In this document: piece by piece, positions 42,601 to 54,227 of the stretch
How the letters are laid out: each line of letters opens with the position of its first letter
Numbering within the stretch: the first letter of the stretch is position 1
Assembly (NCBI GenBank): GCA_019155185.1
Contig: CM032804.1
Coordinates: 10,078,492 to 10,142,491, forward strand
Direction of reading: 5' to 3'
Source: Beaufortia kweichowensis
Taxonomy: Eukaryota > Chordata > Actinopteri > Cypriniformes > Gastromyzontidae
DNA: 64,000 nt
Made by a program: the position numbers and the translations under genes
The notes under the pieces: model-generated
Told to the model about the DNA's origin: nothing
The model's input: only the letters and a program-made list of their open reading frames with translations
Database searches by the model: none

Positions 42601-45600
42601 GCTGTTCTCACTGCATGAACAGGATACTGGCTAACAATACTTGTTTGTTTTTGCTCTACAGGGGATCCTGTTGGTGTATGACATCACCAACCGCTGGTCG
42701 TTTGACGGGATCGACCGCTGGATCAGAGAGATTGACGAGGTAGGATTAAACCTCTTGTTTTGGTAACCTGGAAATGACATCACAGTTGTGTGGGGTCAAA
42801 GGTTGGGGCAGATTCTTTACCAAAAGAACCTTGAAGTTAGTACCTGTTGAGAAACAATGTATGTATGTGTTAGAAGAGTAAAGACCCCATCTAACACCTA
42901 CGGTAGATCAGCCCATTAGTCTAGACGTGTACCACAATACAGTAACTCACGCTCGCATCCTCCCCTTCTTCCTCTTCTGCTGCTGGCCCTGTGATTAATA
43001 TCCAGACAGGATGCCTCCTCATAGGCTACTCTTTTACTGTGTCTTCCTTCCTTTCGTCTTGGTTTGTATAGTAGGCTATATTTGTTTGTATAGTTTAGTG
43101 GTGTGTAACGTATATTGTGTAGTTTGTGGGAGTATGTGTTTCCACAGAGCCAAAAAAAGCACAGGCTGTGTTACAGAGAGAGTGGATTCATTATTTTTAA
43201 ACCTCAAGAACTCCCAGTCTTGACTGTGTTGTTTGATAAAGAGAATGGAGAGATAAAATGCTGACAGATGAAATGGTGAAGCCAGTAGAATAGTCAGGCA
43301 AATTTTCTTTCTGTCTTTCCCCCTTTTTCCTCACTTTCGCCACCAAACTGCTTTGTTCTCGAGAGAATACTGTCACCAGATGCTTTTTTCTAAAGAGCAT
43401 CAAATAAGAAAGTGATGTTAAAATAAATGAAGCTTAAACCACATAAAGAGTGTTAATATGAAAAATAATGCACTTTTGCTTACTTGATTTGGAGAAACAT
43501 CAGTTTATGTTTTTAAATATATCACCGTGTTTGTGAAATCCAGGCTAAACGTTTAAAATCTTATTATGAGATTAGTAATATAAAAGTATTCATTACTATT
43601 AAAACTGACTAAATAGATCATTTGTGTTATTAGGTTAAATTATAGATTACAAGATAGTAAGTACTGAAATTTTAATTTCAGTCAGTTTTAAACATGTCAA
43701 GGTTATATTTTCACAGAATGTTATTTGTGTTATGTGAATGTTTTTTATGTAAAATTGTAACAAAAATGACTTCAGCTGGGTTTTCACAGACAGGGTCACA
43801 TATGGGTAAATACTGGTAAAAGTTTATTTAACTGAAATATCCTAATATCCTAATATAAAGGGTTGCAGAAGGGATACTTAATATAATAATATGTTATATT
43901 TAATTAATATATATATGTCATTATATGAGACATTACAGTGTTAAATATAAAGTGTTTATAGTAACTTCTGAATAGAATAGTTGAACCAAAAATGACAATT
44001 GGACAGAAGAATGTCACTCATACAGGTCTCGTCTTTACCTCTCCTTATATACTTTTTATATAAACCTATTTTTTGTCTGTCTGTTTCTCCTCAGCACGCA
44101 CCCGGTGTGCCCCGTATTCTTGTGGGTAACCGACTGCACCTGGCCTTTAAACGTCAGGTGCCCACGGAACAGGCGCGGGCGTATGCAGAGAAGAACGGCA
44201 TGACGTTTTTCGAAGTGAGTCCGCTCTGCAACTTTAACGTCATCGAGTCATTTACAGAGCTGTCACGCATCGTGCTGATGAGACACGGCATGGAGAAGTT
44301 CTGGAAGCCCAACAGAGGTGAGCTTCTCTTTGGGAGAACATGTGTACATACATGTGCTCGTCATACGTGATAAACTTGACAGCAGTGGCAGTTCCTTTTA
44401 TGTCAGTTCCTAAATTTGCCAACAGCAATGTGTCAGTGAATAACATAACATTTTCTTTAATAGTTTTTAATTGGTTTAACAGGTTCTATTTTCTTTAATA
44501 GCTACTTATATTTGACTCCGCACAATAACCCTTACAATTGTGTTTTCATTAAAGTGTATTATGTATAAGTGAGAGTGTGGTTTTATTAGATGGCACCAGA
44601 GACCTGGGACTTTTGACCTGTTGTGGTAAATGTTAGATATGAGACTCTACTTTGACTTGAGAGAGTTGACTCTGTCCATTAAATTGGGCTAGAAATTTTC
44701 AGCCATATATATTTACTTTATATCAGCCATGTTATTTAGCTATCATTATAGAGATTGGTCACGTTGGCTAGATAATGACAACCAATCTCACTATGCAAAA
44801 CATTTTATTTTCTGATTCCTTTTCACTCGCTCCTCATGATCATTTCATATTCTCTCTATTATAAAATCAACAGAAACACTCAAAAAGACACACTTTTTAC
44901 TGCTGTTATAGACGATGATACCACAGATACTGGAAAGCTTTGGTTTTAACCACAGTCATCTACATTGTGCCATTGCTACTTCTTTCCTTCGGCCATGATC
45001 TGCATAGTTTTCCATTAGTGCAAGAAAACCACACTGTATGTCCATATCCAAAGCTGCGTAATTGGAGGCAGAAGGCTTTTATTAAACATTTCTTTCTTTA
45101 TCTGTTTTCACCGTTATGTGGGAATTTCCCATGATACCTTGCAGTGCCCCAGATGAGCTTTTTAGCAGAAGCATCATTGTGCAGTTTTGAGAGCGGAAAG
45201 AGCTGCTGATTTCGACCTACAAGATGGCAGCAATTTACACTCACTCTCTCTCTCGCTTTATTTGTAACTGTAACTCTACCAGCTAAGCTACAAAAAAACT
45301 GTATTTTTGTATCAGCTACAAAAAAAAGTATGTTAAAGATCACCTGTTCCCATGGTACACAAGCATATAGCCTGAATGCACTATGTGCCATTTTTAAAGA
45401 AGACATCTGCTAAATGCATGAATGTAAATGCAGTGTAAAATGTAGCGATCAGCATTCCTGGTGGTTTTTCATACGTTAACTCTCATATCCGGCTTACAGT
45501 CAGTGTACTTCGCATTCAGTTCCATCAGAGAAGAAATGCAGGGAGCGTGTTAACATCTGCCGAGGGAATGTTGAATAATTTAAAACATTCTCATTACTTT

Positions 45601-46011
45601 TGTAAAGAGAAGAAAAGGCAGATGATCCATCAAGGCAGCTACTGTCAAATCCATAGAGCCCATCACAGCACTTGAGATTGTTCTGATTTGCAGTTTTTTT
45701 AACACGACTACATCTGTCTTTTCTTTGTATTTGCAGTATTCAGCTTACAGGACTTATGTTGCCGTGCCATTGTTTCCTGCACCCCCGTTCACCTCATTGA
45801 TAAGCTGCCACTTCCTGTGGCCATCAAGAGCCACCTAAAGTCCTTCTCCATGGCCAACGGCATGAACGCAGTCATGATGCACGGCCGGTCCTACTCGCTG
45901 GCCAACGCTGCTGGAGGCAGCAAAGGGAACAGTCTCAAACGCTCCAAATCCATCCGGCCGCCACAGAGTCCACCCCAGAACTGCACCAGGAACAACTGTA
46001 AGATCTCCTAG
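36611..46011 (+). CDS. rab40c: Rab40C, SOCS-box small GTPase, 6 coding exons
   Basis: RAB40C is a Rab-like GTPase that acts as substrate receptor of a Cullin 5 ubiquitin ligase, linked to vesicle traffic and focal adhesions. Exons: 36611-36752, 40910-40970, 42303-42363, 42662-42739, 44095-44317 and 45737-46011; 280 codons, 279 residues, close to human (281). Visible: P-loop GDSDVGKGE at about residues 21-29 with the Rab40-typical Glu after GKG; switch II WDTSGQGRF; GNRLHL in place of canonical NKxD; then the SOCS box FSLQDLCCRAIVSCTPVHLIDKLPLP; a basic, Ser-rich tail; and CKIS, a prenylation CaaX-type end. The start ATG was chosen by family alignment (MGTQGSPVKSYDYLLKF). Intron 1 is long (about 4.2 kb). 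pigq lies upstream on the same strand and tmc5 is convergent. Confidence 0.96.
38137..38290 (+). repeat. tRNA-related SINE, family A
   Basis: GTAACCAAAAGGTCATAGGT, GGCACTTAACCTCAGG and GTGGACTGTCCCTGTA match, block for block, the minus-strand copy at 4352-4457. Lies in rab40c intron 1. Confidence 0.6.
39240..39520 (+). other. GC-richer, repeat-free segment in rab40c intron 1
   Basis: A 280-bp block is clearly richer in GC than its surroundings (for example TTTGGCCGGCGGCCCAGAGC and CAGGCTGCGTTGCCGAACC), without ORF or repeat features. It may be a regulatory element; this is a composition-based guess. Confidence 0.3.
45399..45442 (+). repeat. tRNA-derived SINE tail fragment
   Basis: AGACATCTGCTAAATGCATG then AATGTAAATGCAGTG is a SINE 3' tail, as at 24310 and 30430. 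Lies in the last rab40c intron. Confidence 0.5.
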
Positions 46012-46313
46012 CCTGGGGACATAGGGGCGGGGCCATCCTCCCCTCACTTCCTTTTATATAACACTCAGGTGCACACGGACAAACACACAGGGAAACGGAC
46101 ACGGGCTGAGTCGATGACGGAGCAGAGGTGTGGTATCTCTCTGTGTGGAGAGAGCAGGATGTGACACACAGACTTCCTGCTGATACACTTGATGGCTCCA
46201 CCCACCTCACCTTGCTGCAGTATATTAATCAGCACATTGAAGCGCGTTCGGTTTCTCTCTCACAGACCAAAACTAAAACTTTCGTATCAGTCACCACTGA
46301 TAGCATGTTTTAT

Positions 46314-46337
46314 AATGCACTAGCGCCCTCTGTTGGA
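46314..46337 (-). promoter_or_regulatory. CTCF-like site in rab40c 3' UTR
   Basis: On the minus strand CCAACAGAGGGCGCTAGTGC is a strong match to the CTCF consensus core. Best such site in the window. Confidence 0.5.
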
Positions 46338-47418
46338 GAATTTATATTGAACAGCTGTCATTTTTTCATGCACATGGTGTTGTTCATTCTTGGTCTTTGA
46401 AGGGATCTGTTTTTCATGCCAATGCTGAAGAATCTAAACGTCACATGGTCTTGCATGTTAAAAATCAATGAGAGAGAGTGTTTGGAAGGCTGATGCGAAA
46501 TGACTTGTAGTGCTTAAGTGTGAACTGATGTATTAAAATTTGATTTGCACTGCAAATTGATGGTCTTAAATTGGTCAATGCTGCAGCTGGTCTTTTGCAC
46601 ACATGATAACTTCTAAAGATTGACTGTGTTGTTGAATGTGGACTGTGAAAGAGGGAACGCTGGGTGTTTGCTAACCCAAGAGCGACAAGCAACACCTGAT
46701 GTCCACCATCTGTCCCTGCTGGAAAGTTCTGCAAGAGTTTTGTTCCTTGTTGGGTCTGAGGTCCCTTTTCTTTAACATGGATTGCAGAAATGCTCTCCTC
46801 AGGGGATAGAGCTGTTTTTCACTCAATTTCTCAGCTTTTCTTTTTCCTGAATGATTTAAGGAGCAGTCTTCACATTGCAATATTTTAACCCTTTACTGTT
46901 TGTTTTAACACCGGCCCTAATGTCAAACAAGCAGTACCCTTTATCAGATACCCCATTCCCTGATTTTAGAATCATGCATTGCCACACATTCAGTACTTTT
47001 TCGTTATTATTTCTGTGCAATTGCAAGTATTTTACTCTTCTTGCACTATGATCTAAAAGTCCATGTTTTCTTCCCATTATCAGTGTTGTAGCATGAATTC
47101 AAAGGTTTGCTTGAGACCGTTTTAACTGATGCAGAATCAGAATGAAGGATATAAACATAGAGTACAGACTGTGTCATAATAAAGTAAATCATGATGTCAC
47201 CAGTGCAGGAATAACAAAACCTTGTCTGTAATCTGCAGCACTTCTATTGGTTTCTCCCTGTCATATCAAACACTGACAAAAGTGACAGTGCATTTTTTCC
47301 AGGTCTGACGATCCGTGATAGTTAAATAATTGATGCTTTTCTAGTAAATCCTTAGAGATGTGAGTTCACATCAGTCTCCCCGGCCGCTCTCTCATCTCTG
47401 TTCATACCAGCAGAGAAC

Positions 47419-47461
47419 TCTTTTTTTTTTTTCTCTCTCTCTCTCCACCTCCTCATCTCAG
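47419..47461 (+). other. Polypyrimidine tract plus AG in rab40c 3' UTR (possible splice acceptor)
   Basis: A 12-base T run followed by (CT)n and CCACCTCCTCATCTCAG forms a textbook acceptor ending at 47461, followed by GGACGAGCTCCGGCC. It could mark an alternative 3' exon of rab40c or be chance low-complexity sequence. Confidence 0.35.
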
Positions 47462-48851
47462 GGACGAGCTCCGGCCTCCAGCAGCAGACCTGCCCAATGA
47501 AGCCTGTATGAACCGGGCTGAGTGACAGACTGCCAGCAGGAGGCCTTAAAACTCCCCCGGAGGGCTGTGAGCTCTCTTGTGTTTGACCTATAAGCTATCT
47601 GCTACACCGTAGCTAAGAGAAAGATATTGGTGTTGCGTGTAGAGCAGTTGGGCGTATTAACATCCATCTGTACGCGGGGGTGACATTAAAATTGAAGGGT
47701 CCACTGATGACACTATCAGCCTCCGAGCGACTCTCCTTCTCTGAAAAAGCTGTGGTAATAGAAGTGTTGTTTTATTGCTTTTCTGGGCATCTTCAGAATC
47801 TGTAGCTATTAGTTTGAGCTTCTCACCTGAGAGCGATGGTTGTTCTCTGTAATGCACATCATACCGTGCAAAGAAATTATGTGACTTAGCTAGAACGTTC
47901 CATTTCAACTTTTTGTATTGTAAAATGTTTTTTCTCTCTTATCGAAAACCTCTGATATTGATCTTTTGATATTTTAAAAAACATGCTCATTTTAAGTGTA
48001 AGGTATAGTGGGTGGAAATAGCGGGACACTCGTGTGTGTGTGTGAGCAGAATAAAGGGAAATGTGATTGCTGAAGTAGTGGGACACAATTGTAAACACTA
48101 TTTTCCTTTGGTTGAAGCTAAAAGCTGCTGAATAACTTGCGTAAGAAATTATCAGACGTTCTTGCAACAACAAACAACAGTTTTTAAATTATTGATTGTA
48201 CAGTTCTTAGTGTATGAAAAGCAACGACTTTTTCACAATAAAATTGACAATGTTATCATTGTAATGTTTTGCGGTTATTTGCATACACTACACACTTGTC
48301 AAACATTAACCCTTATTTAAATAGTAATTTAATAAAATAATTATTTGGGGATATTTACAAATATCACTTGGATGAGGATGTGTTTAAAAAAAACAGTTTG
48401 TTAAAATATTCTCATCTTACAAGGAATCACAGTCACCTCCTAGAGAAACACAAAATGCCATTGTGCCAGCACTGTTGATATGTAAATAAATTACATTAAG
48501 AAAAGTAATTCAATATTTACAGAAAAAAGGCCAGTACAGAATTAAAACTTCAAAGAATATGCTTTCACATATCCAAGGGGAGAGTATTTATCCAGCTTGG
48601 GTTGAAATGTGCTGTCTGGTCAAATTCCTATAGAAATAATGAAGAATATAGTTATAAAATCTGTATGAACATCGAAATGTTTTTTAAAAGAGCACTTGTT
48701 AAGCAGAGATGTTAAAAACAATACTTAGCCTAAACTTAAACTTTTGCAAGACCGAATAAAGCATAGTGTTATCTAACTGATTTGATCCCTTTATAGGATG
48801 TATCCTGCATTTCCAGTATGATTGTTGTGTTGGGTGGGTGCTGTTGATACC

Positions 48852-48968
48852 TCATTTCCACCCAGCACTCCAATACCCAAAAGCCTGTTGTCTCCCCCTT
48901 CCTAGACCCTCTGATCTGGATTCTAGATTTTGAGCCTGACCTGCCTGCAAAACTTGAAGTTTGTGAGA
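48852..48968 (-). CDS. Possible alternative last exon of tmc5
   Basis: On the minus strand a pyrimidine-rich acceptor (CTTGTGTTCTGCTCCAG, AG at 48970-48969) opens a 117-nt phase-0 exon ending in TGA at 48852. The exon at 49436 contains CAG|GTTAGT at 49353/49352 in matching phase, so splicing there would replace the last seven codons with 38 others (starting SHKLQVLQAGQAQ), for a 684-residue protein. Only the splice logic supports it. Confidence 0.35.
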   Translation of the reverse strand, partial: SHKLQVLQAGQAQNLESRSEGLGRGRQQAFGYWSAGWK

Positions 48969-49170
48969 CTGGAGCAGAACACAAGGAAACTTCTGGGGTA
49001 AAACTTCTTTGCCCTACTTCTTCTCTTGTTTGTTTCTAAGTCTTATTCTTAGCATACTTTGTATATAAACTGAAATTAGATTCAATATTTTATACAGTGT
49101 ATGAACCTGCTCTACCTGGGGGTCGTATAGTGTTATCTCTGTCTATTAATTACAATATTAAACTGATAAT

Positions 49171-49212
49171 TGTTTTAAAGAAATTGTTCACCCAATATAA
49201 AAATTCTGTCCT
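49171..49212 (+). repeat. Cyprinid foldback repeat, short fragment
   Basis: TTTTAAAGAAATTGTTCACC then CAATATAAAAATTCTGTCC matches the left arm of the family. Confidence 0.5.
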
Positions 49213-49328
49213 TATTAATTCCATTAAAAAAACATTAATGAACCATTTCCTATAGTTTTCTCTTGCATCTAGTTAGAATCTAAACCTCTCCTTTAGAAGT
49301 TGTCGGTTAGTTGAATGTCATTAATAGG

Positions 49329-52300
49329 TTAGAGCTGATCAGAAACACTAACCTGAACTCTGAATGATGTCATCTCCCTCCTTGGCTTCTGCGCATTCTG
49401 TAGTTTATTTAAGAGAAATGCTTTGTCCTTTCCTTCCTGACAAATGGAAGAAGAATGAATACACACAATATTCTTTTCCCTTCACTTTTTATGTGATTTA
49501 AGTACAGTGATGCAGTGATTAACACTCACATTCACAATATGCTGTCGTAAAGTCTTGATGAGCTCTTTCCGTCCCTGAGTGATTTGCCAGAGAACATAAG
49601 TGATGACTCTGAAAGAAGCAAGTAAGGAAAATGTCACATTTCGATCTGCTTTGAGAAACATTCTTTCTCGATTATATAGACATAGAAATGGTAAACGTGG
49701 CAAAACATGTCCACCATTTAAACGTACAGGATGATGAGGGTAATCAAATAGTAGAACAGCTCGTTTCTCAGCACGTTTTCAAATATCCACCAGACCCAAA
49801 GAGTTCCTGGGAGGTTCTGAATATAATCAGTCCAGATGAGAATGGTGTGAAACGGGGTATCGAGCCCCTGAAAGGGCCCACATTGATCTGAGGGCTTCAA
49901 ACTGCAATACAAATAACATTCAAGAGCATTTGAACAAGCCTTGCACATGTATCGATTGATGTGGATCTATAGATCTTCTAATGTTAGACTACAAAGTATT
50001 TGCGCAGCATTAAACAAATGCTATAGCTACCTTTTCTAAAAGCATATTTTTTTTCCTATTGATAAATGAGAATTTATGTCAGCAAAATAGCTAACGTGTC
50101 ACACCTCCATATTGTATATGCCACCATAGACAATGCCCCCACAAACGAAGGGAAGAAAAGTATGGCGATGAAGACCGTTTGCATCTGGGCGGCTCTGCCT
50201 GTGTGTTTAGGCGGTTGACAATTCATACTTAGACTGACCTAAAACACAATCCATACAACTGAGAACAAAGCTCTTACTGGTGCAGTGTACTAAATATTAT
50301 ATATGGGGAAAAATGATGCTTTAATAGCGTTTACCTTTTTTATGTAAAAAATGATGAACAGTTTAATGACTTGCATTACAGGAAGTAAGGGGGAGAAGTA
50401 AATTCCAATCCTGGGGAGACAGGACATATGGAGTATTAAAGGAATAATGTAAAGTATTGAACTGAAAAGATATCAATATTGACTTACCAAGCCAGCGTCT
50501 GGGCATAGATTAGATCAAGTACATTCCTTGCAATGTCAAACTCTGGGACGCCAAGGCTCTGGACGTATCTGGTTCCAATTACACTGTAGTGTTTTTAAAA
50601 AGCGAAATCAGAGTGAATATATTGATTTTGTTTCAGCCTTAATCAAGAGTTGCTTATATCACAAGAAAGACTGTATTCTCATGAATGTGACTGTAATGCA
50701 AACCATTACCTTTGATATTTTTTTGGAGGTTCTTAGTACTAAGAACTTTCATAACATCAAAGCAAAATAATTTCTACTTATCGAATCAACTGTTGCAGTG
50801 GGTTTATTTGTATTGGTCAGTTTGTCATTTAGATTCATTCCAATAATGATCTAGACATTTTACTATATGTGATGTATCACAAAAGTTATGCTTATTGCAG
50901 TTTATAGTAATTTAAATATTTAAATATATACTAATAATAGTTATTTTCTTTTTACTTACTTGCGTAGAAACTCCCCAAAGAAAGTGCCGAGAAGGCAGAA
51001 TATAAAGTCAATGATCAGCAGTCGATACACGCTCTGCCCCACAAAAGATTCCCAACACTACAGTAGAAAAGATTACATTACAACACGCTTAGCAACACTG
51101 ACTAAAGAAACACATTGAATCATGCTTTGCTTGTTAGTCATAATAAAACACTTACTGAGATATCCTCAGGGACAGAATTCAGCCAGTAATAGCAAAGAAT
51201 TCCCAAAATGGACATCTTCAAAATAACGTTTCTTGGAATAAAAACAAGCAAACGATAGGTTACGTCATAATGGTGAGTTTACCTAATCCTGTCAGCTGAA
51301 GCAATCTGGGGCTTATCTTTGCAGTGGTAATTGTAACATTGAAACAACGATCACACCTTGTGATGCTGATGTAGATCTTTGCCCGTGGGTTCGAGTAACG
51401 CTCCATTATGCTAATGAGGGCATAGAGAAGAGGCACTATCATGTTGATAAGAGACACGACCACAGGCAGAAGCAAAGTTGATGCCTCCGCCGTTAAATCA
51501 TTTGGATTGTGATTCAGACTGGAGGTCTGCAGCAAAACAGAAGTGCATGGGTGTGAAATGCAGGCATGGAGATAAAAACGGAACATTCAAACTATCATTT
51601 TCATTGTAATTTTTCCATGTTAAGAATGCACATCTGCAAACTCACCAGCTGATTTATTCCTAGGAAGTAGATGCCCGCACAAGGGCCAACAGCAAGTCCT
51701 AAAGAGAGGAGCCAAGCCAGTAGGTGGAAAAACAGATGCTTCATCCGGTCAGACACTGACATCGTGTGTTTCCTCTGTAACCTTTCAGATAAAGACTCCT
51801 AGAAAGGGTACAAGCAAAGTGAGCCAATGAGAACACAACGAAAAGGGATGATCTGATGATGATGAACAGGTATGAACCTTCAGCTGAATGCCTAGGTTGT
51901 TCTTATTGTTCTGTATGGCTTTTTCATTGACAACACTGAAATCCCAGCTGCACAGCAGACGCCAGGCTCCTCCAGAGACGGGTCCTGACTCCAACACAAA
52001 GTTTTTCTGAAAAGATCTGGACATGCTGGAAGAGAAAACCAAATTTTGTGTGATGTTTACTAGGTTGGTATCATCTACTAGTAAATACCATACTAAAAGA
52101 ACAAAATAAGCCTTGTATTGCCTTACTGTAGTTATAAATAACTTCACCTGTAGATAAGAGACATCCCACACAGCACTAGATATGCAGCTATGGTGAAGAA
52201 ATAAGCCAACTGCATGTTATAGGGTGGTTTTGATACAATCACTTCACCATTATAGCCTCCATAGAACAGCACCGTCTGATTAAAATAACCCTGTGGACAC

Positions 52301-53208
52301 AGACACACTGATTGTCACTCCTGATGCTGATGATCTAGAAAACTAAAGTAAATTTGGACTTACCACTCCGGTGAGAAGCTCTAGACCTCTGAAACCAGTG
52401 ACACTGGTGATATTGGGTGCGTGCACAATTTGGGGGATGGTGATGAAGCAGAAATTGATGATCAGCGAGATGATGTTGAACTTAAGCAGCCATTTCAGGA
52501 ACAAAAAGTAGGAGAGGACAGATGTACCAAATCTGCCTCCTATCTCTTTCAGAGTCCCATGCCACATAACCAACCACTGTCTGGCTGATGCCAAGCTGGC
52601 GGCAAATCTGCGAAACGACTAAAGGGTTGGTTTTATTAGAGGTTCAGTTATGAGAATTTGAAAGATAATATGAATCTACTGTGTAAATGTGGCTCATCTA
52701 ATCAGGTTTTATGTTTTTTGTTTTCTTACCCGAGACACCTGCTGACTACAGTCCACGTTAAAGATGGTCTTTGAGATTTTGACAGAGATCACTCTGCTCC
52801 TGTTGAGGTAGGTGTACATTTATAGTTAGACACAAGTATTGTTAAAATATACATATTGTAAAAATGGATAATAAAGACCTGATTTTTTGCCTTTCATCAT
52901 ATGACATAGGCAAGGACCGTATGGCTTGAATTCTCGCCCTAGCTGACAGGCTAACCAGCTCGGATACCAATTCAGATGTATCTGGAGTCACAAGTAAGAA
53001 TATATACCATTAATCATACTGTCTTACTAAAACAATGTCGCTCATTTCTGTCACACAATATATTTAATAGGTCCATTAATGCATCATGTCCATATAAGAT
53101 TCCATAAAACTTACTGTTTTCAACTTCCTGTTGGATCTCGTGTGCAGTCAGCCCCAGGTTTCCCAGAGATGTACCCGGTTGAGGGAACACACTTGTTCTT
53201 CTCATCAT
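49329..53208 (-). CDS. tmc5: Transmembrane channel-like protein, TMC5-like, 16 exons
   Basis: TMC proteins are polytopic membrane proteins of the TMEM16/OSCA superfamily; the function of TMC5 itself is poorly known. Exons, 5' to 3': 53208-53115, 52981-52879, 52799-52730, 52618-52364, 52290-52148, 52025-51878, 51798-51646, 51526-51357, 51231-51156, 51057-50960, 50568-50488, 50410-50335, 50238-50105, 49901-49728, 49608-49530 and 49436-49329. Every junction keeps phase, giving 653 residues and a TAA. The TMC-domain signature CWESFVGQSVYRLLIIDF is intact (exon 51057). TMC5-like blocks are VLSYFLFLKWLLKFNI, PYNMQLAYFFTI, CSWDFSVVNEKAI, EFDIARNVLDLIYAQTL, DQCGPFQGL, WQITQGRKELI and EGKDKAFLL. The start is an ATGATG with good context; an in-frame TGA lies just upstream. 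It lacks the long cytoplasmic N-terminus of mammalian TMC5 (about 1000 residues). Confidence 0.9.
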
Positions 53209-53236
53209 CCTTCTCTGTTTTGATCACAAATTTGTC
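53209..53236 (-). other. tmc5 5' UTR part of first coding exon
   Basis: On the minus strand the acceptor TTTATTTCTCAG ends at 53237, giving 28 nt of leader before the ATG. An untranslated exon further upstream is therefore expected but was not located. Confidence 0.45.
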
Positions 53237-54205
53237 CTGAGAAATAAATTCCTTTGAAATATTACATTTGTACCCTAGTGTATAAACATTCCCAAGGTAT
53301 CCCACTCATGAATAACACTACTGAGTCTGTTGACTGTTCTTCACTGGAGGAACAAGGAAGTTATTAGGTTATTGTGTAGGATACAAGGTGCAAGTGGGCT
53401 GTATCTTTTTTGATCTTTGTGTCCTGTTGTCTGGGTGACGGCTTTAAGCAGCCAATACCATGCTGGGAAACTCGGTGGCCAGGTGTTGTATTACATTTTA
53501 AAAGGTATTCATCAGTTATTTATTAACTTGTCGTGCTGCTTCTCTGTAGCAACCTCTGACACTGTAATGAATTATAAAATATAAACTACTCGTTTTTATT
53601 TTATGTTATGTTAAAAACAATCTTTTGACTGAAAGTTTGAATATTTTTACGTATGCTGTGTTTGGTGACGCAGTTAAAATACTCACCGACCATAACATGG
53701 ACAATTCAAATTGTATAAGACAAGGAGAAAACGCAAAGCCGTCAATTAAATTAGATGATCGATTATCGCAGTTTTAACTACAAACATGTTTCTCAAAGTT
53801 GTTCACAAAAAAGTCAGCCATGGTTTTTAAAAAATAGGCCTATGTCAACAAATATATATGTGGTAAATGATATTAACTGCTATCGTCGAAAAGGCAACAC
53901 ACAAAGTGACGGTGTAAGTTTACAATCTTTGAAAGGGATTTCATTTTTCATTTTATTTGTTCTGTCAGCAATATTAATATCTAACGCTATACGTTCCAGA
54001 CAACTCGGGTTTAGGACTTTTTCACCTCAAACCCGAAAAAACGTCTAGATTCATTAACATTAAAAGTATTTTTTTAACTTTTAAACATTGTTACTAATAG
54101 ATTAGTAGCATAAAAATATATATTATATGCGGGTATATCCTAAATCCGAGATGTGTGAAACGCAGCGTAATTCTTAATTGATTTGTACTGTAGACTGCAC
54201 ACATC

Positions 54206-54227
54206 GAGCAGCAGATGGCAGTATTGG
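54206..54227 (+). promoter_or_regulatory. CTCF-like site upstream of tmc5
   Basis: CAGCAGATGGCAGTATTGG closely fits the CTCF pattern CAGCAGATGGCAG. Lies about 1 kb upstream of the first tmc5 exon seen. Confidence 0.4.

Larger units (their letters stand above)
46012..48242 (+). other. rab40c 3' UTR with polyadenylation signals
   Basis: Long non-coding sequence after the rab40c stop, free of known repeats except a T/CT run at 47421-47446. AATAAA occurs at 48050-48055 and again at 48237-48242, the second followed by T/G-rich DNA. A shorter transcript could end near AATAAA at about 47178. A CTCF-like site is at 46318-46337. Confidence 0.5.

Noticed and set aside
43999..44094. In-frame extension upstream of the rab40c exon at 44095
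   Set aside because: It is intronic; a good CTCCTCAG acceptor and Rab40 homology start the exon at 44095.
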